A DNA stretch of 64,000 nt from Cognaticolwellia aestuarii (GTDB lineage Bacteria; Pseudomonadota; Gammaproteobacteria; Enterobacterales; Alteromonadaceae), in assembly GCF_002000025.1 (NCBI RefSeq), contig NZ_MUZV01000002.1, positions 186,001-250,000 on the forward strand, read 5' to 3'. The notes under the pieces are model-generated. The model ran no database searches, had not been told where the DNA came from, and was given only the letters and a program-made list of their open reading frames with translations. This document shows, in pieces, positions 44,099 through 53,266 of this stretch. The position numbers and the translations under genes are program-made. How positions within the stretch are numbered: the stretch's first letter is position 1; every line of letters begins with the position of its first letter.

Positions 44099-44114
44099 TA
44101 AACGTTATCGTTTA
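44099..44114. promoter_or_regulatory. Palindrome upstream of PL7 lyase, LacI-type look
   Basis: TAAACG-TTAT-CGTTTA: perfect 6-bp arms with a 4-bp centre, about 100 bp upstream of the PL7 start. LacI-family operators often look like this, but no such regulator gene is in the window. Confidence 0.4.
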
Positions 44115-44116
44115 TG

Positions 44117-44146
44117 AAAAAATAGCGCCATTAAAGCGCTATTTTT
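44117..44146. terminator. Terminator after VCBS-type lipoprotein gene
   Basis: An 11-bp perfect stem (AAAAATAGCGC and complement) with a 7-nt loop, flanked by A and T runs, 40 bp after the stop codon of the minus-strand gene. Confidence 0.85.
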
Positions 44147-44186
44147 ATTTTCAACTTAATAATTAACCTGAACTCTGGATAAAATG

Positions 44187-46448
44187 CTATTTTGCTTTTT
44201 TAGCAACAACCGCTTCAGCAGTCGCTGAATTATAAGGTGATGCGGTATTGTCATCATCTAATGAGTCGCCTTCAGCATAACCTTCAAAGTTATCTTCAAA
44301 TAGAATTGCCGTACCATCCATATCAGAAAATAGTTTGAATTCATCAACATAATAAGCTGCATCGCCAGAAACCGAGCTGTTATCACCTAGCTTAAAGATA
44401 ACAGTTTGAACACCAATTGCTACGTCGCTTAAGGATTCAGACACAGAAGCAAAAGGTGAAGTAGTAACACTGGTGCCGTCAATAGTCAGGGTTAGCATAG
44501 GGGCAGCAGTTGCCGAAGCGTTTGTTGCATCCCAAGTTATCTCAACGTCAGTCCATTTGTCAGCGGTAAATGGAATCGTGATATCAACACCTTCATTGTT
44601 GCGAATAACATAGCCGCTGTTTTGAATACGTAAATCAATCAGCGCATTACTGGTACTTGTTGAAGAGCCAAACAAGCCAATGTAAGCATCTTTTTCAATC
44701 GCCGCTTCTTTAAGAAATGACACGGTTAATTTACCAGCAGCGGTAATGTCGCTTGAAGATAATTTGTAACGTAATTCACCGGCATCATCTTCCATGTTGT
44801 CGGTAATTCTGGCTGTTAGATTATCAGGGTTGGTGTTACCGTTACCGCTTGTAGTACCACTAAGTAACTCTACAAACGCTTCAGCAGTTGCAGAATTGTA
44901 TGGAGAAGCAGGGTTATCAGTGTCTAATGACGCGCCATCATCATAACTTTCAAAGTCATCTTCAAATTGTACTGTTGTTCCGTCGATATCAGCATAAAGT
45001 TTGAAGTTATCCAGATAATAAGCCGCATCACCAGAAACCGAGCTGTTATCACCTAACTTAAAGATAACGGTTTGAACACCAATAGCGACATCGCTTAATG
45101 ACTCTGACACTGAAGCAAATGGTGAGGTAGTAACACTGGTACCATCAATAGTAACCGTTAATAATGGTGCAACAGTTGCCGAAGCGTTCGTTGCATCCCA
45201 AGTCATTTCAACGTCAGTCCATTTGTCAGCGTTAAATGGAATGGTGATGTCAACGCCTTCGTTGTTACGAATAACATAGCCGCTGTTTTGAATACGTAAA
45301 TCGATCAGCGCATTACTGGTACTTGTTGAAGAGCCAAATAAACCAATGTACGCATCTTTTTCAATTGCCGATTCTTTTAGGAATGACACGGTTAATTTAC
45401 CGGCTGCAATTATATCACTTGAAGAGAGCTTGTAACGTAATTCACCGGCATCATCTTCCATATTATCAGTCAGTCTTGCCGCTTTGGTTGGAGCTACATC
45501 TTCGGCACCGGTAATGGTGAAAACAACTTCAGCCGCAGTACCATCAACAGAGCTAATAGCGACAGTATCAGTAACAATATCACTGGCATCAACTAATGAA
45601 GCGACTGTTGCGTTAGCAGTGTCAAGGGTATAAGTCCATTCACCCGTAGCTAGCACTGAAAATGTACCAAAGGTTGTTGTTAAGTTAGCTTGAGCTTCAA
45701 CGGCGTTTTCATTAGCGTCATCATCGCTAACGACGATTGTGCCAGTCACGGCATCGCTGACGTTGTTTGCAATGCTTGCTGTTAAATCGCCTGAAAATGT
45801 TGCTGGCGTATTGGCAGAAGCTGGGGCAATAACACCCGTCTCTGCAGAGGTAAGTGTTTCGCTGTAACCATCAAGATCGCTATAAGCGGCAGTAACAACA
45901 AGGGTTTTTCCTACTTCGTCATCGGTCAGCGCAAAGGTAGACTCTGTTGCGCCCACAATAGCAACATCATCGGCAAGCCAGCTATATACTACGCTTTCAG
46001 CATCAAAGTCATTGTCATCTAATACGGTAGCTGTCAGTAACTTACCTGATTCTAAAGTACCTGAGATTTCTATAGTGCCAATAAAGTTGATTAACACATC
46101 AGCTGTAGGGTTAGAGGTAATTACTTCGCTATAGTTATCGTTATCTGTGTATGAAACGGTAACTTTTATATTTGTGCCGGCTTGAGCATCAGTTAATAAC
46201 AAAGTGCTTGATGTTGCACTAGCAATTGCAACGTCGTCTGCCATCCAAGTATAAGAAACGGCTGATGCATCTAAGCCATTTGCATCAGTTAACGTTGTTG
46301 TGAGTGTTTCACCAACTTTCGCTTCCCCAGATAGCGAAAGTTGACCAAACGAGTTGCCTTTTTTGTCAGGCAATGTATCGGTATTACAACCAACCACTGC
46401 TAATGCAATGGTTGATATAGCAATCGTTTTATTCATTAACTTTATCAT
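44187..46448 (-). CDS. Surface lipoprotein with VCBS-type repeats and a duplicated carbohydrate-binding-like module
   Basis: A 753-residue protein. I chose the ATG at 46448 (MIKLMNKTIAIS) with AGGA upstream; the longer frame to 46676 would overlap the next gene. The lipobox is AVVGC. Then follow two Ig-like/cadherin-like repeats (LSGEAKVGETLTTTLTD..., ISGTLESGKLLTATVLDD...), a VCBS-type segment (NVSDAVTGTIVVSDDDANENAV) and two nearly identical ~200-residue modules beginning RxTDNMEDDAGELRYKLSSSDI. The modules look like lectin/LamG-type beta-sandwiches. It is likely to bind alginate or a related polymer, by context only. Confidence 0.72.
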   Translation of the reverse strand: MIKLMNKTIAISTIALAVVGCNTDTLPDKKGNSFGQLSLSGEAKVGETLTTTLTDANGLDASAVSYTWMADDVAIASATSSTLLLTDAQAGTNIKVTVSYTDNDNYSEVITSNPTADVLINFIGTIEISGTLESGKLLTATVLDDNDFDAESVVYSWLADDVAIVGATESTFALTDDEVGKTLVVTAAYSDLDGYSETLTSAETGVIAPASANTPATFSGDLTASIANNVSDAVTGTIVVSDDDANENAVEAQANLTTTFGTFSVLATGEWTYTLDTANATVASLVDASDIVTDTVAISSVDGTAAEVVFTITGAEDVAPTKAARLTDNMEDDAGELRYKLSSSDIIAAGKLTVSFLKESAIEKDAYIGLFGSSTSTSNALIDLRIQNSGYVIRNNEGVDITIPFNADKWTDVEMTWDATNASATVAPLLTVTIDGTSVTTSPFASVSESLSDVAIGVQTVIFKLGDNSSVSGDAAYYLDNFKLYADIDGTTVQFEDDFESYDDGASLDTDNPASPYNSATAEAFVELLSGTTSGNGNTNPDNLTARITDNMEDDAGELRYKLSSSDITAAGKLTVSFLKEAAIEKDAYIGLFGSSTSTSNALIDLRIQNSGYVIRNNEGVDITIPFTADKWTDVEITWDATNASATAAPMLTLTIDGTSVTTSPFASVSESLSDVAIGVQTVIFKLGDNSSVSGDAAYYVDEFKLFSDMDGTAILFEDNFEGYAEGDSLDDDNTASPYNSATAEAVVAKKAK
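44200..45486 (-). repeat. Recent in-frame duplication of a ~200-residue module
   Basis: DNA at about 44200-44815 and 44870-45485 is highly similar over about 600 bp with a ~667-bp period. Long runs are identical at the protein level (AIEKDAYIGLFGSSTSTSNA and following). Confidence 0.8.
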
Positions 46449-46528
46449 TATTATAATCCTACTATTTTTTTTGGTAAAAAATTTCGCTGCTATTTGGTTT
46501 GTTATTAATACTAATTTGTATAGCCACT

Positions 46529-46539
46529 TTGTCAACCAA
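46529..46539 (-). promoter_or_regulatory. TTGGTTGACAA motif upstream of VCBS-type lipoprotein gene
   Basis: TTGGTTGACAA on the minus strand, about 80 bp upstream of the gene start. The same word occurs before the TonB receptor, and a one-base variant before the second PL7 lyase. TTGACA inside it could also be a -35 box. Confidence 0.5.
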
Positions 46540-46621
46540 TATGTGCAAAATGCGGCTAATTTAATCAGTTTTTGATGGTGTGTTAGTGATAAGAAAGCGG
46601 TTTTTTTATGCTCGTTATCAC

Positions 46622-47152
46622 TTAAATATCCTTGAGTTGGATTGAATCCATACTTTCTCTGGCTAGGGCTAGCCACTTGTTTTTGTATTTTTTATCGGTA
46701 GTAGTAAATGAAATAAAAGTTAATTTACCGTCAACAGGTAATGCATAAGTAAGATTGTATTGGTATTTACCAATAGATCTGATTTCGTACTCAAATACAG
46801 CAACTTTAGTTTTTAGACGGTTATATACCTTGTCTTTTTTCCAACGGGCTTTGTCATTCGACTTACGTAAGATATTAGATAGCGACTTATGAATTTTATT
46901 CATATTTTTCTTATCCGCTGGCGTGGAATACTGGGTGAACGTGAAGCTGACCGATTTATCCTTATCGCTAAATGCAAAAGCAGGAGGATTTTTTTGTTTG
47001 CCATAACGCTTGTCTAAAGCAGAGTCAGATAAGGCCTTAAACTCTGTTGACAACTCTATGATCAGATGGTCGTTGAAAAAGCGCTCCGTTTTAGTTTCTG
47101 CGGCCATGCTGGTAAAGCTGAGCAAAAAAAGTAGCAAATATAAATTCTTCAT
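46622..47152 (-). CDS. Secreted protein of unknown function in the alginate locus
   Basis: A 176-residue protein with a signal peptide (cleavage after SMAAE, about residue 18) and a basic mature part with many Lys residues (SALDKRYGKQKNPPAFAFSDKDKSVSFTF...). It lies 23 bp after the PL7 gene upstream, so they are probably cotranscribed. No family recognised; the fold looks like a small beta-rich periplasmic domain. Confidence 0.65.
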   Translation of the reverse strand: MKNLYLLLFLLSFTSMAAETKTERFFNDHLIIELSTEFKALSDSALDKRYGKQKNPPAFAFSDKDKSVSFTFTQYSTPADKKNMNKIHKSLSNILRKSNDKARWKKDKVYNRLKTKVAVFEYEIRSIGKYQYNLTYALPVDGKLTFISFTTTDKKYKNKWLALARESMDSIQLKDI

Positions 47153-47175
47153 GGTTAATCTCTTATCTTATTGTT

Positions 47176-48579
47176 TTAGTTTGAATAACCGCTATGGCTA
47201 TTATCGATTCGATAGAACGTCGCTCTGACAAAATCATGGTCATCGCCGGAATTATTTTGGTTATAAACCCCAGCTTTAAAATACATATACTGGTTGCCTT
47301 GGTCATAGCCACTTGTCGTCATATCTACGACTTGTTCAAACGCTTTGCCATCAGTTTTAATCACTTTCACGGTTAACTTATACCCTGACACAGTGATTGA
47401 ATAACTAAACTTCTCATTAAGCTCAATACCGTCAGTGGGATTACTTGCCGTATTAGTGCGACTGCCTATGATGTCGTAATAGCTATCGTTACCGCCAAGG
47501 GTTTCATGGGCGAGATAAATGCTACCTTTTGAATTTCCTGGTAATTTTCGATAGTAAAGTCGTGCTGGCTCATCATCATTTGCATGAATTTGACCGATAA
47601 TAACGCGACCTATTTGATAGGCTTCGCCGGTGGTTGTTACGTTATTAACAGCTAGTTCAGCATTGAGTTCACCGTCGATACCACCGGCATTGTCGAGGTC
47701 AGCTTGTGGTGCAGTTGAGAATACCCAATTATTTTTATTAACCCCTTGGGTTTGTTTATTTGTATCGCCTCTGCGCAACATTTCTCGTAACTCTGAGCGT
47801 ACATAGTTAGTATTGGTTGAGGTGCGATAGCCTGAAACTGAGGTAGTGAATACCAGGCCACCATCTTTTGATAAAGTAAAAAAGCGCGGGTCTGCATAGC
47901 CATCTGCAAGCGCTGTTTCCTTAATACTGTCTGATTTACCGTTGTTATCTTCATCCGTTGGTACACTTAAATACCAATCAATTAATTCGATGTTATGACT
48001 GACATCTTGTTGACAACCAAAGGCTTCAATTTCCAACATACTACTTGGCTGTGAAACATCGTTACCAGCGAGTTCTACGCGAATAAACAGCGCCGTTTCA
48101 GTACCCATTTGGTCTAAGTTAATTACCTCAGGGAACAGTGAATTCTTTTCGCTTTGGGTTTTGTTATTCAGTAATTGCCAATTTACTTGGTCTTTAGAGC
48201 CGTAAATATTAAATAAGTGTACATAGTCTAAGTTTTTCCAAGTAATAACCAGTTGCTTTAGCGAAGCAGGCTCTGCAAGGGTTAGCAATAACTTACTATC
48301 AGTTGTGTTGGCCTGCCAGCTAGAGACATTGGTTTTATTGCCATCGAATAAAGCCTGTACTGTCGCGCCAGTTGACTCATCGTGAATAGCTGAAATATGA
48401 AGTGGGTAACTCACGTTACAGCTAATATCATCAATAATAACGGGCGTGGGAAGGGGATCTACCACTGGCTTTGGGTTTTCTGTTGTTGCGGTATTATTAC
48501 TTGGGCTGCCCCCACAGCTAATTAAGCAAAATAAGCTAAATAAGGTAATAGTAGTAAAAAAATTCTTATGTATTTGCAT
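47176..48579 (-). CDS. Alginate lyase (PL7) with N-terminal CBM32-like domain, lipoprotein
   Basis: A 467-residue protein. The lipobox is LISC (Cys22), followed by a Pro/Thr linker. Residues ~50-190 form an F5/8-type C (CBM32-like) domain (ALFDGNKTNVSSWQA, WKNLDYVHLFNIYGSKDQVNWQLL). Residues ~200-467 are the PL7 catalytic domain: VRSELREML, VIIGQIHAND and YFKAGVYNQNN carry the catalytic Arg, Gln/His and Tyr. It cuts alginate, with the CBM32-like domain binding the polymer. It is transcribed away from the TonB receptor gene. Confidence 0.93.
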   Translation of the reverse strand: MQIHKNFFTTITLFSLFCLISCGGSPSNNTATTENPKPVVDPLPTPVIIDDISCNVSYPLHISAIHDESTGATVQALFDGNKTNVSSWQANTTDSKLLLTLAEPASLKQLVITWKNLDYVHLFNIYGSKDQVNWQLLNNKTQSEKNSLFPEVINLDQMGTETALFIRVELAGNDVSQPSSMLEIEAFGCQQDVSHNIELIDWYLSVPTDEDNNGKSDSIKETALADGYADPRFFTLSKDGGLVFTTSVSGYRTSTNTNYVRSELREMLRRGDTNKQTQGVNKNNWVFSTAPQADLDNAGGIDGELNAELAVNNVTTTGEAYQIGRVIIGQIHANDDEPARLYYRKLPGNSKGSIYLAHETLGGNDSYYDIIGSRTNTASNPTDGIELNEKFSYSITVSGYKLTVKVIKTDGKAFEQVVDMTTSGYDQGNQYMYFKAGVYNQNNSGDDHDFVRATFYRIDNSHSGYSN

Positions 48580-48768
48580 AGTTATCCTAACGGCTAAAAT
48601 TAATTAAATACCACAATTTTTTGTATTCAATATGGGCTGACGGTATATTTTAAGTTGTTTTATTTAGGTCAGTTTTTTGAGCTTTTATTCAAGCAACCCT
48701 GTTACGAGTAGCACAAATTATTACTGTAAAATTCTCTAGCTAGGGTTTTTTACACTATGTAGTACACC

Positions 48769-48780
48769 TTGGTCAACCAA
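48769..48780 (-). promoter_or_regulatory. TTGGTTGACCAA motif upstream of CBM32-PL7 gene
   Basis: On the minus strand TTGGTTGACCAA; arms TTGGT/ACCAA with a 2-bp centre. About 190 bp upstream of the PL7 gene start. Confidence 0.5.
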
Positions 48781-49019
48781 AAGCTAATTTTGGTCATTTA
48801 GCTTGTTGTTGTGTGATTTATACAGAATTATCTTTTATGCTAGTGTTGTTATAACCATCTCTGTTTATGTCTAGCCTAAGGTAAGGCACTTCTAAATTAA
48901 GCTGAAAACTCTGTTTGATGATAAGATTTTTATACCAATGAAAAATGATAATTGGTTATGTGGTTACTTGTTATTGGTCACCTTTGGTGTGGTTCCTAGT
49001 GTACTTCTGTATTACCAAA

Positions 49020-49030
49020 TTGGTTGACAA
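49020..49030 (+). promoter_or_regulatory. TTGGTTGACAA motif upstream of TonB receptor gene
   Basis: Identical to the motif before the VCBS-type lipoprotein gene and in the same orientation relative to the gene; 49 bp upstream of the first start codon. Confidence 0.55.
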
Positions 49031-49078
49031 TTGTGTTTTATATTGTTTGAATAAAACACAACGAGTATAAAAACTATA

Positions 49079-52000
49079 ATGAAATCGGAAATATCAATGG
49101 CTACTTTCAATAAGTTAAATAAAATTAGCAGCGTTGTGCGTAAGCAGGCTAGCTATCCTAGACAATTTTTGTGTGCATCTACATTACTCTCATTACTTGC
49201 TTTTCCAGCAACCGCTGCAGAAGAAAGTGAAGCAGAAAAAAAAGTTGATGCTGACATTGAAGTCATCGAAGTAAGTGGGGGCTTACGACGTACTATGACT
49301 CGTTCATTGAACGAGAAAAAACACAGTACGGCAATTGTTGATGCAGTAGCCGCAGCAGATTTTGGTGATTTACCTGGTTTATCACTATCTGATGTTATTG
49401 AAAATATTTCTGGTGCATCTGGTCATCGTCTCAAAGGTAGTCAAAACGAAATATCAATTCGTGGTTTAGGCTCTTATTGGGGCTACTCAACCTTTAATGG
49501 TCGCACAATAACCAATGCTGGTGCTGGTCGTGCGGTTAACTTCAAAAAATTCCCATCTGAGCTTGTCGACAAAGTTGTTGTTTATAAATCTCAACAAGCT
49601 GATTTAGTGGAAGGTGGTACTTCAGGTACTATCGATGTTAATTCACTACGTGCGGTTGATTATGGTGAATCACAAACTACGGTTCAAGCTACTGGTATTT
49701 ATAACTCTTATTATGACGATGTTGAAGGTGACAGTTCACCTTGGGGCAAAAAATTTGTTCTTTCGACTGTGCAGCAATGGGAAACTGATAGTTTAGGCGA
49801 CATGGGTTTTACCTTAGGCCTTAGCCATTCTGATTCTTCAAACCCAGAAGAAAACTACGGTGGCAATTCACAAATGGCAGTTTGTGCGTTACGTGCTGCA
49901 GATGGTTCAAATCTTGTAGGCGGTAGTAATTGTGCTACAGGTCAGCAAGGGGTGAGTTCTGGCCGTGTTGGTCGCGAGCCTGAGTTGGGCATAGATACTG
50001 ACTTAGCCGATTTTGACCAAAGCAGCATTTTTTATGTACCTAACGACGCGTACTGGCGAACAGGTGAAGATGAAGATGTTCGTACCGGTGCAGTATTTAC
50101 TTTTCAGTGGATACCGCGTGACGACTTAGAAATTAACTTCGATTATGAATACTCTGATTTAGAGTACACCGAAAAACGTATGGAATTAGCGCTAGATTCT
50201 CGCATCGATGATCTCGCCGACCATATTATTGCTGACGACCACACTTTACTATACGCAACCGGTGAAGCTCGACCAACGTTACAGGGTGAAGATCGTAACC
50301 AAGTTGATGAATATCGTGGTGGTGGTATTGAAATAGAATATGCCCCAACTGAAGATTTAACCCTTGCTCTTGATCTTTCTTACTCAGAATCATACCGATA
50401 CCGTTTACGCCAACGAACTAAATTTCGCTCAACTGAGCGTTATAACTATGCACTAGACTTCCGCGGCCGTAATGTTCCAACATTAACATGGCTAGACAAC
50501 AACCGTTTAGGTCCTGGTGATGACGGTTTTGCTGCATCAGAAGTGTTTGACGCCAGCGACATGAACAACTTTGTTAATGATGATCATGCTTATGTTGAAT
50601 ACCGACGTGCTCATGAACATCGTAACGATGATATTTTCGCGATTAATCTAGACGGTGAATATCAGTTAGATAACGACTACTTCTCAAGTGTTAAAGTCGG
50701 TGTGCGATACTCGAAAGAGCATTTACTTGATTTTGTGACTAATGATGTATCTTTAGTGCTTGCTGATGGCTCACAAAAATACGGTGCTAGTGACAATGAA
50801 GATAACAACTGGGATGGATTAAACCCAGAGGCCAACTCAGAGCTGATTAACGGCATTATCAATGGTTGTCAAAATGGCCATTCAAATAATATCCAGTTTA
50901 CTGAAGAGCCGGGTAGCGGCGGTGATGCAACGCGTTATGCTACTTATGATCACAAATGTTTTATTGGTCAAATTTTAGGACAGTTACCAGGCGCAACAAG
51001 CACGGCCTTTTATGACATCGGTGAACGTGAAGATGGGCGTGACGGTGCTGACCGTGACGTAACTGAAACCATCACAGCGGCCTATGTTATGGGTAACTTT
51101 GATACTGAAATCAGTGGTATACCTGTATATGGTAATGTTGGTGTTCGTGTGGTAAAAACCGAAACTGAATCTCAAGGTTGGGGTGACAAAGTTTATATCA
51201 CCACCGATGAAGAAACGGGTACTTACAGTGCACAAATTAACCCAACGGGTGATATTGAACGCGTCAACTTAGCTTCACAATACACCGAGGTATTACCAAG
51301 CTTAAACTTAACTTTCCACGTAACAGACGAATTTTACGTTCGAACAGCAGCCTACCGCTCTATGTCTCGCTTTCAGTTAAACGCGATGTCGGCAGGGGTG
51401 AGCTATGAAACTTGTGAAGATGAAGATGACACCATTTGTGACCCATCAACCAATACCGATTATTCGGCGGTTATTCGCAGTGGTGAAGCTAATGGTAACC
51501 ACTTAGACCCATACACAGCAGTTAACTACGATTTATCATTTGAATACTACCCGTCAGAAGATGCAGCGTTAACCGTAGCGTTTTATCATAAGTCGTTCAC
51601 TGGTGGTTATGAAACCGAAACCGAGCAACGTGACATTGTCGTTAATTTAGATGGCGTTGATACCACTTACACTGGGGTTAGCCACTTAGTGAAACAAACG
51701 TCAGACAATAACTCTATTATTAAAGGCGTTGAAATCACCGGTCAAAAGCACTTTGTTGAACTACCTGAGCCGTTTAATGGTTTAGGTGCTAAGTTTGCTT
51801 GGAACTATGCAAGCTCTAACTTTGTCACTGAAGAGCCTGCTAGTGCGGGTATTGTGCCAGATGCAAACTTATTTGGCTTCTCAAAAAATGTCGCTTCAGC
51901 GTCAGTTTATTGGGAAGGTGATGATACAACGGTTCGTTTAATGTGGAAGTACCGCTCTAAATACTTACAACCGAATAACCTACCATTTCCAGACCGTTCA

Positions 52001-52195
52001 CACCGCTATGTTCAAGACGCTATCTATATGAACATGTCTGCGAAGTACAAAGTTAATTCCAATGTCAGCATATTCTTGAAAGGGCTTAATTTGACCAACG
52101 AGCCACAAGTGATGACCCGAGGTAATGACACGACTATCGCAGATTACTCTCGCTCAGGCACTAAATGGGAGTTTGGGGTAAAGGCTAAGTTTTAA
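49079..52195 (+). CDS. TonB-dependent receptor of the alginate locus
   Basis: A 1038-residue outer-membrane receptor. A signal peptide ends at PATA-AEE (about residue 48 of the longest form). Next comes a TonB-box-like segment (IEVIEVSGGLRRTMTRSLNEKK), the plug domain (DLPGLSLSDVIENISGASGHRLKGSQNEISIRGLG...) and a long beta-barrel ending GTKWEFGVKAKF. It likely imports alginate oligosaccharides across the outer membrane. An ATG at 49097 (MATFNK), with GGAAA upstream, is a good alternative start. Divergent from the CBM32-PL7 gene. Confidence 0.9.
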   Translation: MKSEISMATFNKLNKISSVVRKQASYPRQFLCASTLLSLLAFPATAAEESEAEKKVDADIEVIEVSGGLRRTMTRSLNEKKHSTAIVDAVAAADFGDLPGLSLSDVIENISGASGHRLKGSQNEISIRGLGSYWGYSTFNGRTITNAGAGRAVNFKKFPSELVDKVVVYKSQQADLVEGGTSGTIDVNSLRAVDYGESQTTVQATGIYNSYYDDVEGDSSPWGKKFVLSTVQQWETDSLGDMGFTLGLSHSDSSNPEENYGGNSQMAVCALRAADGSNLVGGSNCATGQQGVSSGRVGREPELGIDTDLADFDQSSIFYVPNDAYWRTGEDEDVRTGAVFTFQWIPRDDLEINFDYEYSDLEYTEKRMELALDSRIDDLADHIIADDHTLLYATGEARPTLQGEDRNQVDEYRGGGIEIEYAPTEDLTLALDLSYSESYRYRLRQRTKFRSTERYNYALDFRGRNVPTLTWLDNNRLGPGDDGFAASEVFDASDMNNFVNDDHAYVEYRRAHEHRNDDIFAINLDGEYQLDNDYFSSVKVGVRYSKEHLLDFVTNDVSLVLADGSQKYGASDNEDNNWDGLNPEANSELINGIINGCQNGHSNNIQFTEEPGSGGDATRYATYDHKCFIGQILGQLPGATSTAFYDIGEREDGRDGADRDVTETITAAYVMGNFDTEISGIPVYGNVGVRVVKTETESQGWGDKVYITTDEETGTYSAQINPTGDIERVNLASQYTEVLPSLNLTFHVTDEFYVRTAAYRSMSRFQLNAMSAGVSYETCEDEDDTICDPSTNTDYSAVIRSGEANGNHLDPYTAVNYDLSFEYYPSEDAALTVAFYHKSFTGGYETETEQRDIVVNLDGVDTTYTGVSHLVKQTSDNNSIIKGVEITGQKHFVELPEPFNGLGAKFAWNYASSNFVTEEPASAGIVPDANLFGFSKNVASASVYWEGDDTTVRLMWKYRSKYLQPNNLPFPDRSHRYVQDAIYMNMSAKYKVNSNVSIFLKGLNLTNEPQVMTRGNDTTIADYSRSGTKWEFGVKAKF

Positions 52196-52387
52196 TACGT
52201 AATCGAGGTGGGCGGTTTAGGCTGCTCATCAAACAAATTTTGAAACTTTTTAGCGTAAATAATTTAAGTAATGAAAGTAATTTAAAAAAATTCATCAGTT
52301 TAACTGTAATAAAAGCTAGCTGTTTTGTTTCCAGACACGCCATTGAATTCACCGTTAAGCTTTAGCGAATACTTTTAGGAGAATATT

Positions 52388-53266
52388 ATGACTAAGCCAA
52401 CTATTGGTTTTATCGGATTAGGCCTTATGGGCGGCAACATGGTAGAAAACCTTCAGAAAAAAGGCTACCAACTTACCGTTTTAGATCTCAACAAAGACGC
52501 AGTTGCGGCTTGTGTTGACCGTGGTGCTAATGTGGCTGCTTCGGCAAAAGAACTTGCCGCAGCAAGCGATATTGTTATGTTATGTCTTACCACTTCAGCC
52601 GTTGTTGAAAGCATAGTGTATGCTGAAGATGGTCTTCTTGCTGGTATCAAGCCAGGAGCCGTATTGGTTGATTTTGGTACGTCAATTCCAGCTTCTACTA
52701 AAAAAATTGGTGCCGACTTAGCGGCCAAAGGCGCAGGCATGATTGACGCGCCATTAGGGCGTACACCTGCACATGCTAAAGATGGTTTATTAAACATTAT
52801 GGCAGCCGGTGATCAAGCAACATTCGACAAAGTTCAGCCAGTACTTAAAGACCAAGGTGAAAACGTATTTTACTTAGGCGCATTGGGTGCAGGCCACACC
52901 ACTAAGCTGATTAATAACTTTATGGGCATGACCACGGTTTGTGCTATGTCTCAAGCTTTTGCTGTTGCCGAGCTAGCGGGTGTTGACCGCCAACAATTGT
53001 TTGAAATTATGTCAACGGGCCCATCAAATTCACCTTTCATGCACTTTTGTAAAAACTACGCTGTTGACGGTGTCAGTGATCTTGGTTTCTCTATTGCTAA
53101 TGCTAATAAAGATCTCGGCTACTTTTTAAAAATGCTTGAAGAATTAGACACTCAATCTGAGATCGCAGAAGGCTCTTCAGCTAATTTACAAGCGGCATTT
53201 GATGCCGGTATGGGTCAAGGTAACGTACCTGAAATATTTGACTACTTTCTTAAATTGAAAAAATAA
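52388..53266 (+). CDS. NAD(P)-dependent reductase of the beta-hydroxyacid family, probable DEH reductase
   Basis: A 292-residue cytosolic enzyme: dinucleotide site GLGLMGGNMVENL, substrate signature DAPLGRTPAHAKDG and catalytic Lys in TKLINNFMG. The GRTP form of the substrate loop differs from the usual DAPVSGG. By context it probably reduces 4-deoxy-L-erythro-5-hexoseulose uronate (DEH), the product of alginate breakdown, to KDG; members of this family do this in Vibrio. This role is inference. A well placed AGGAGA precedes the ATG. Confidence 0.82.
   Translation: MTKPTIGFIGLGLMGGNMVENLQKKGYQLTVLDLNKDAVAACVDRGANVAASAKELAAASDIVMLCLTTSAVVESIVYAEDGLLAGIKPGAVLVDFGTSIPASTKKIGADLAAKGAGMIDAPLGRTPAHAKDGLLNIMAAGDQATFDKVQPVLKDQGENVFYLGALGAGHTTKLINNFMGMTTVCAMSQAFAVAELAGVDRQQLFEIMSTGPSNSPFMHFCKNYAVDGVSDLGFSIANANKDLGYFLKMLEELDTQSEIAEGSSANLQAAFDAGMGQGNVPEIFDYFLKLKK

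Larger units (their letters stand above)
48580..49078. other. Divergent control region between PL7 lyase and TonB receptor
   Basis: 499 bp without a reading frame. It has several TTGGT-containing words: TTGGTCAACCAA (48769-48780), TTGGTCA (48974-48980) and TTGGTTGACAA (49020-49030). The region should hold the promoters of both alginate operons. Confidence 0.65.

Noticed and set aside
46585-46622. Hairpin after the small secreted protein as a strong terminator
   Set aside because: Only 8-bp arms (AGTGATAA/TTATCACT) with a 22-nt loop and no T run on the coding strand; too weak to list.
46449-46676. N-terminal extension of the VCBS-type lipoprotein frame
   Set aside because: It has no signal peptide, overlaps the next gene, and the ATG at 46448 has a ribosome site and leads straight into a lipoprotein signal.
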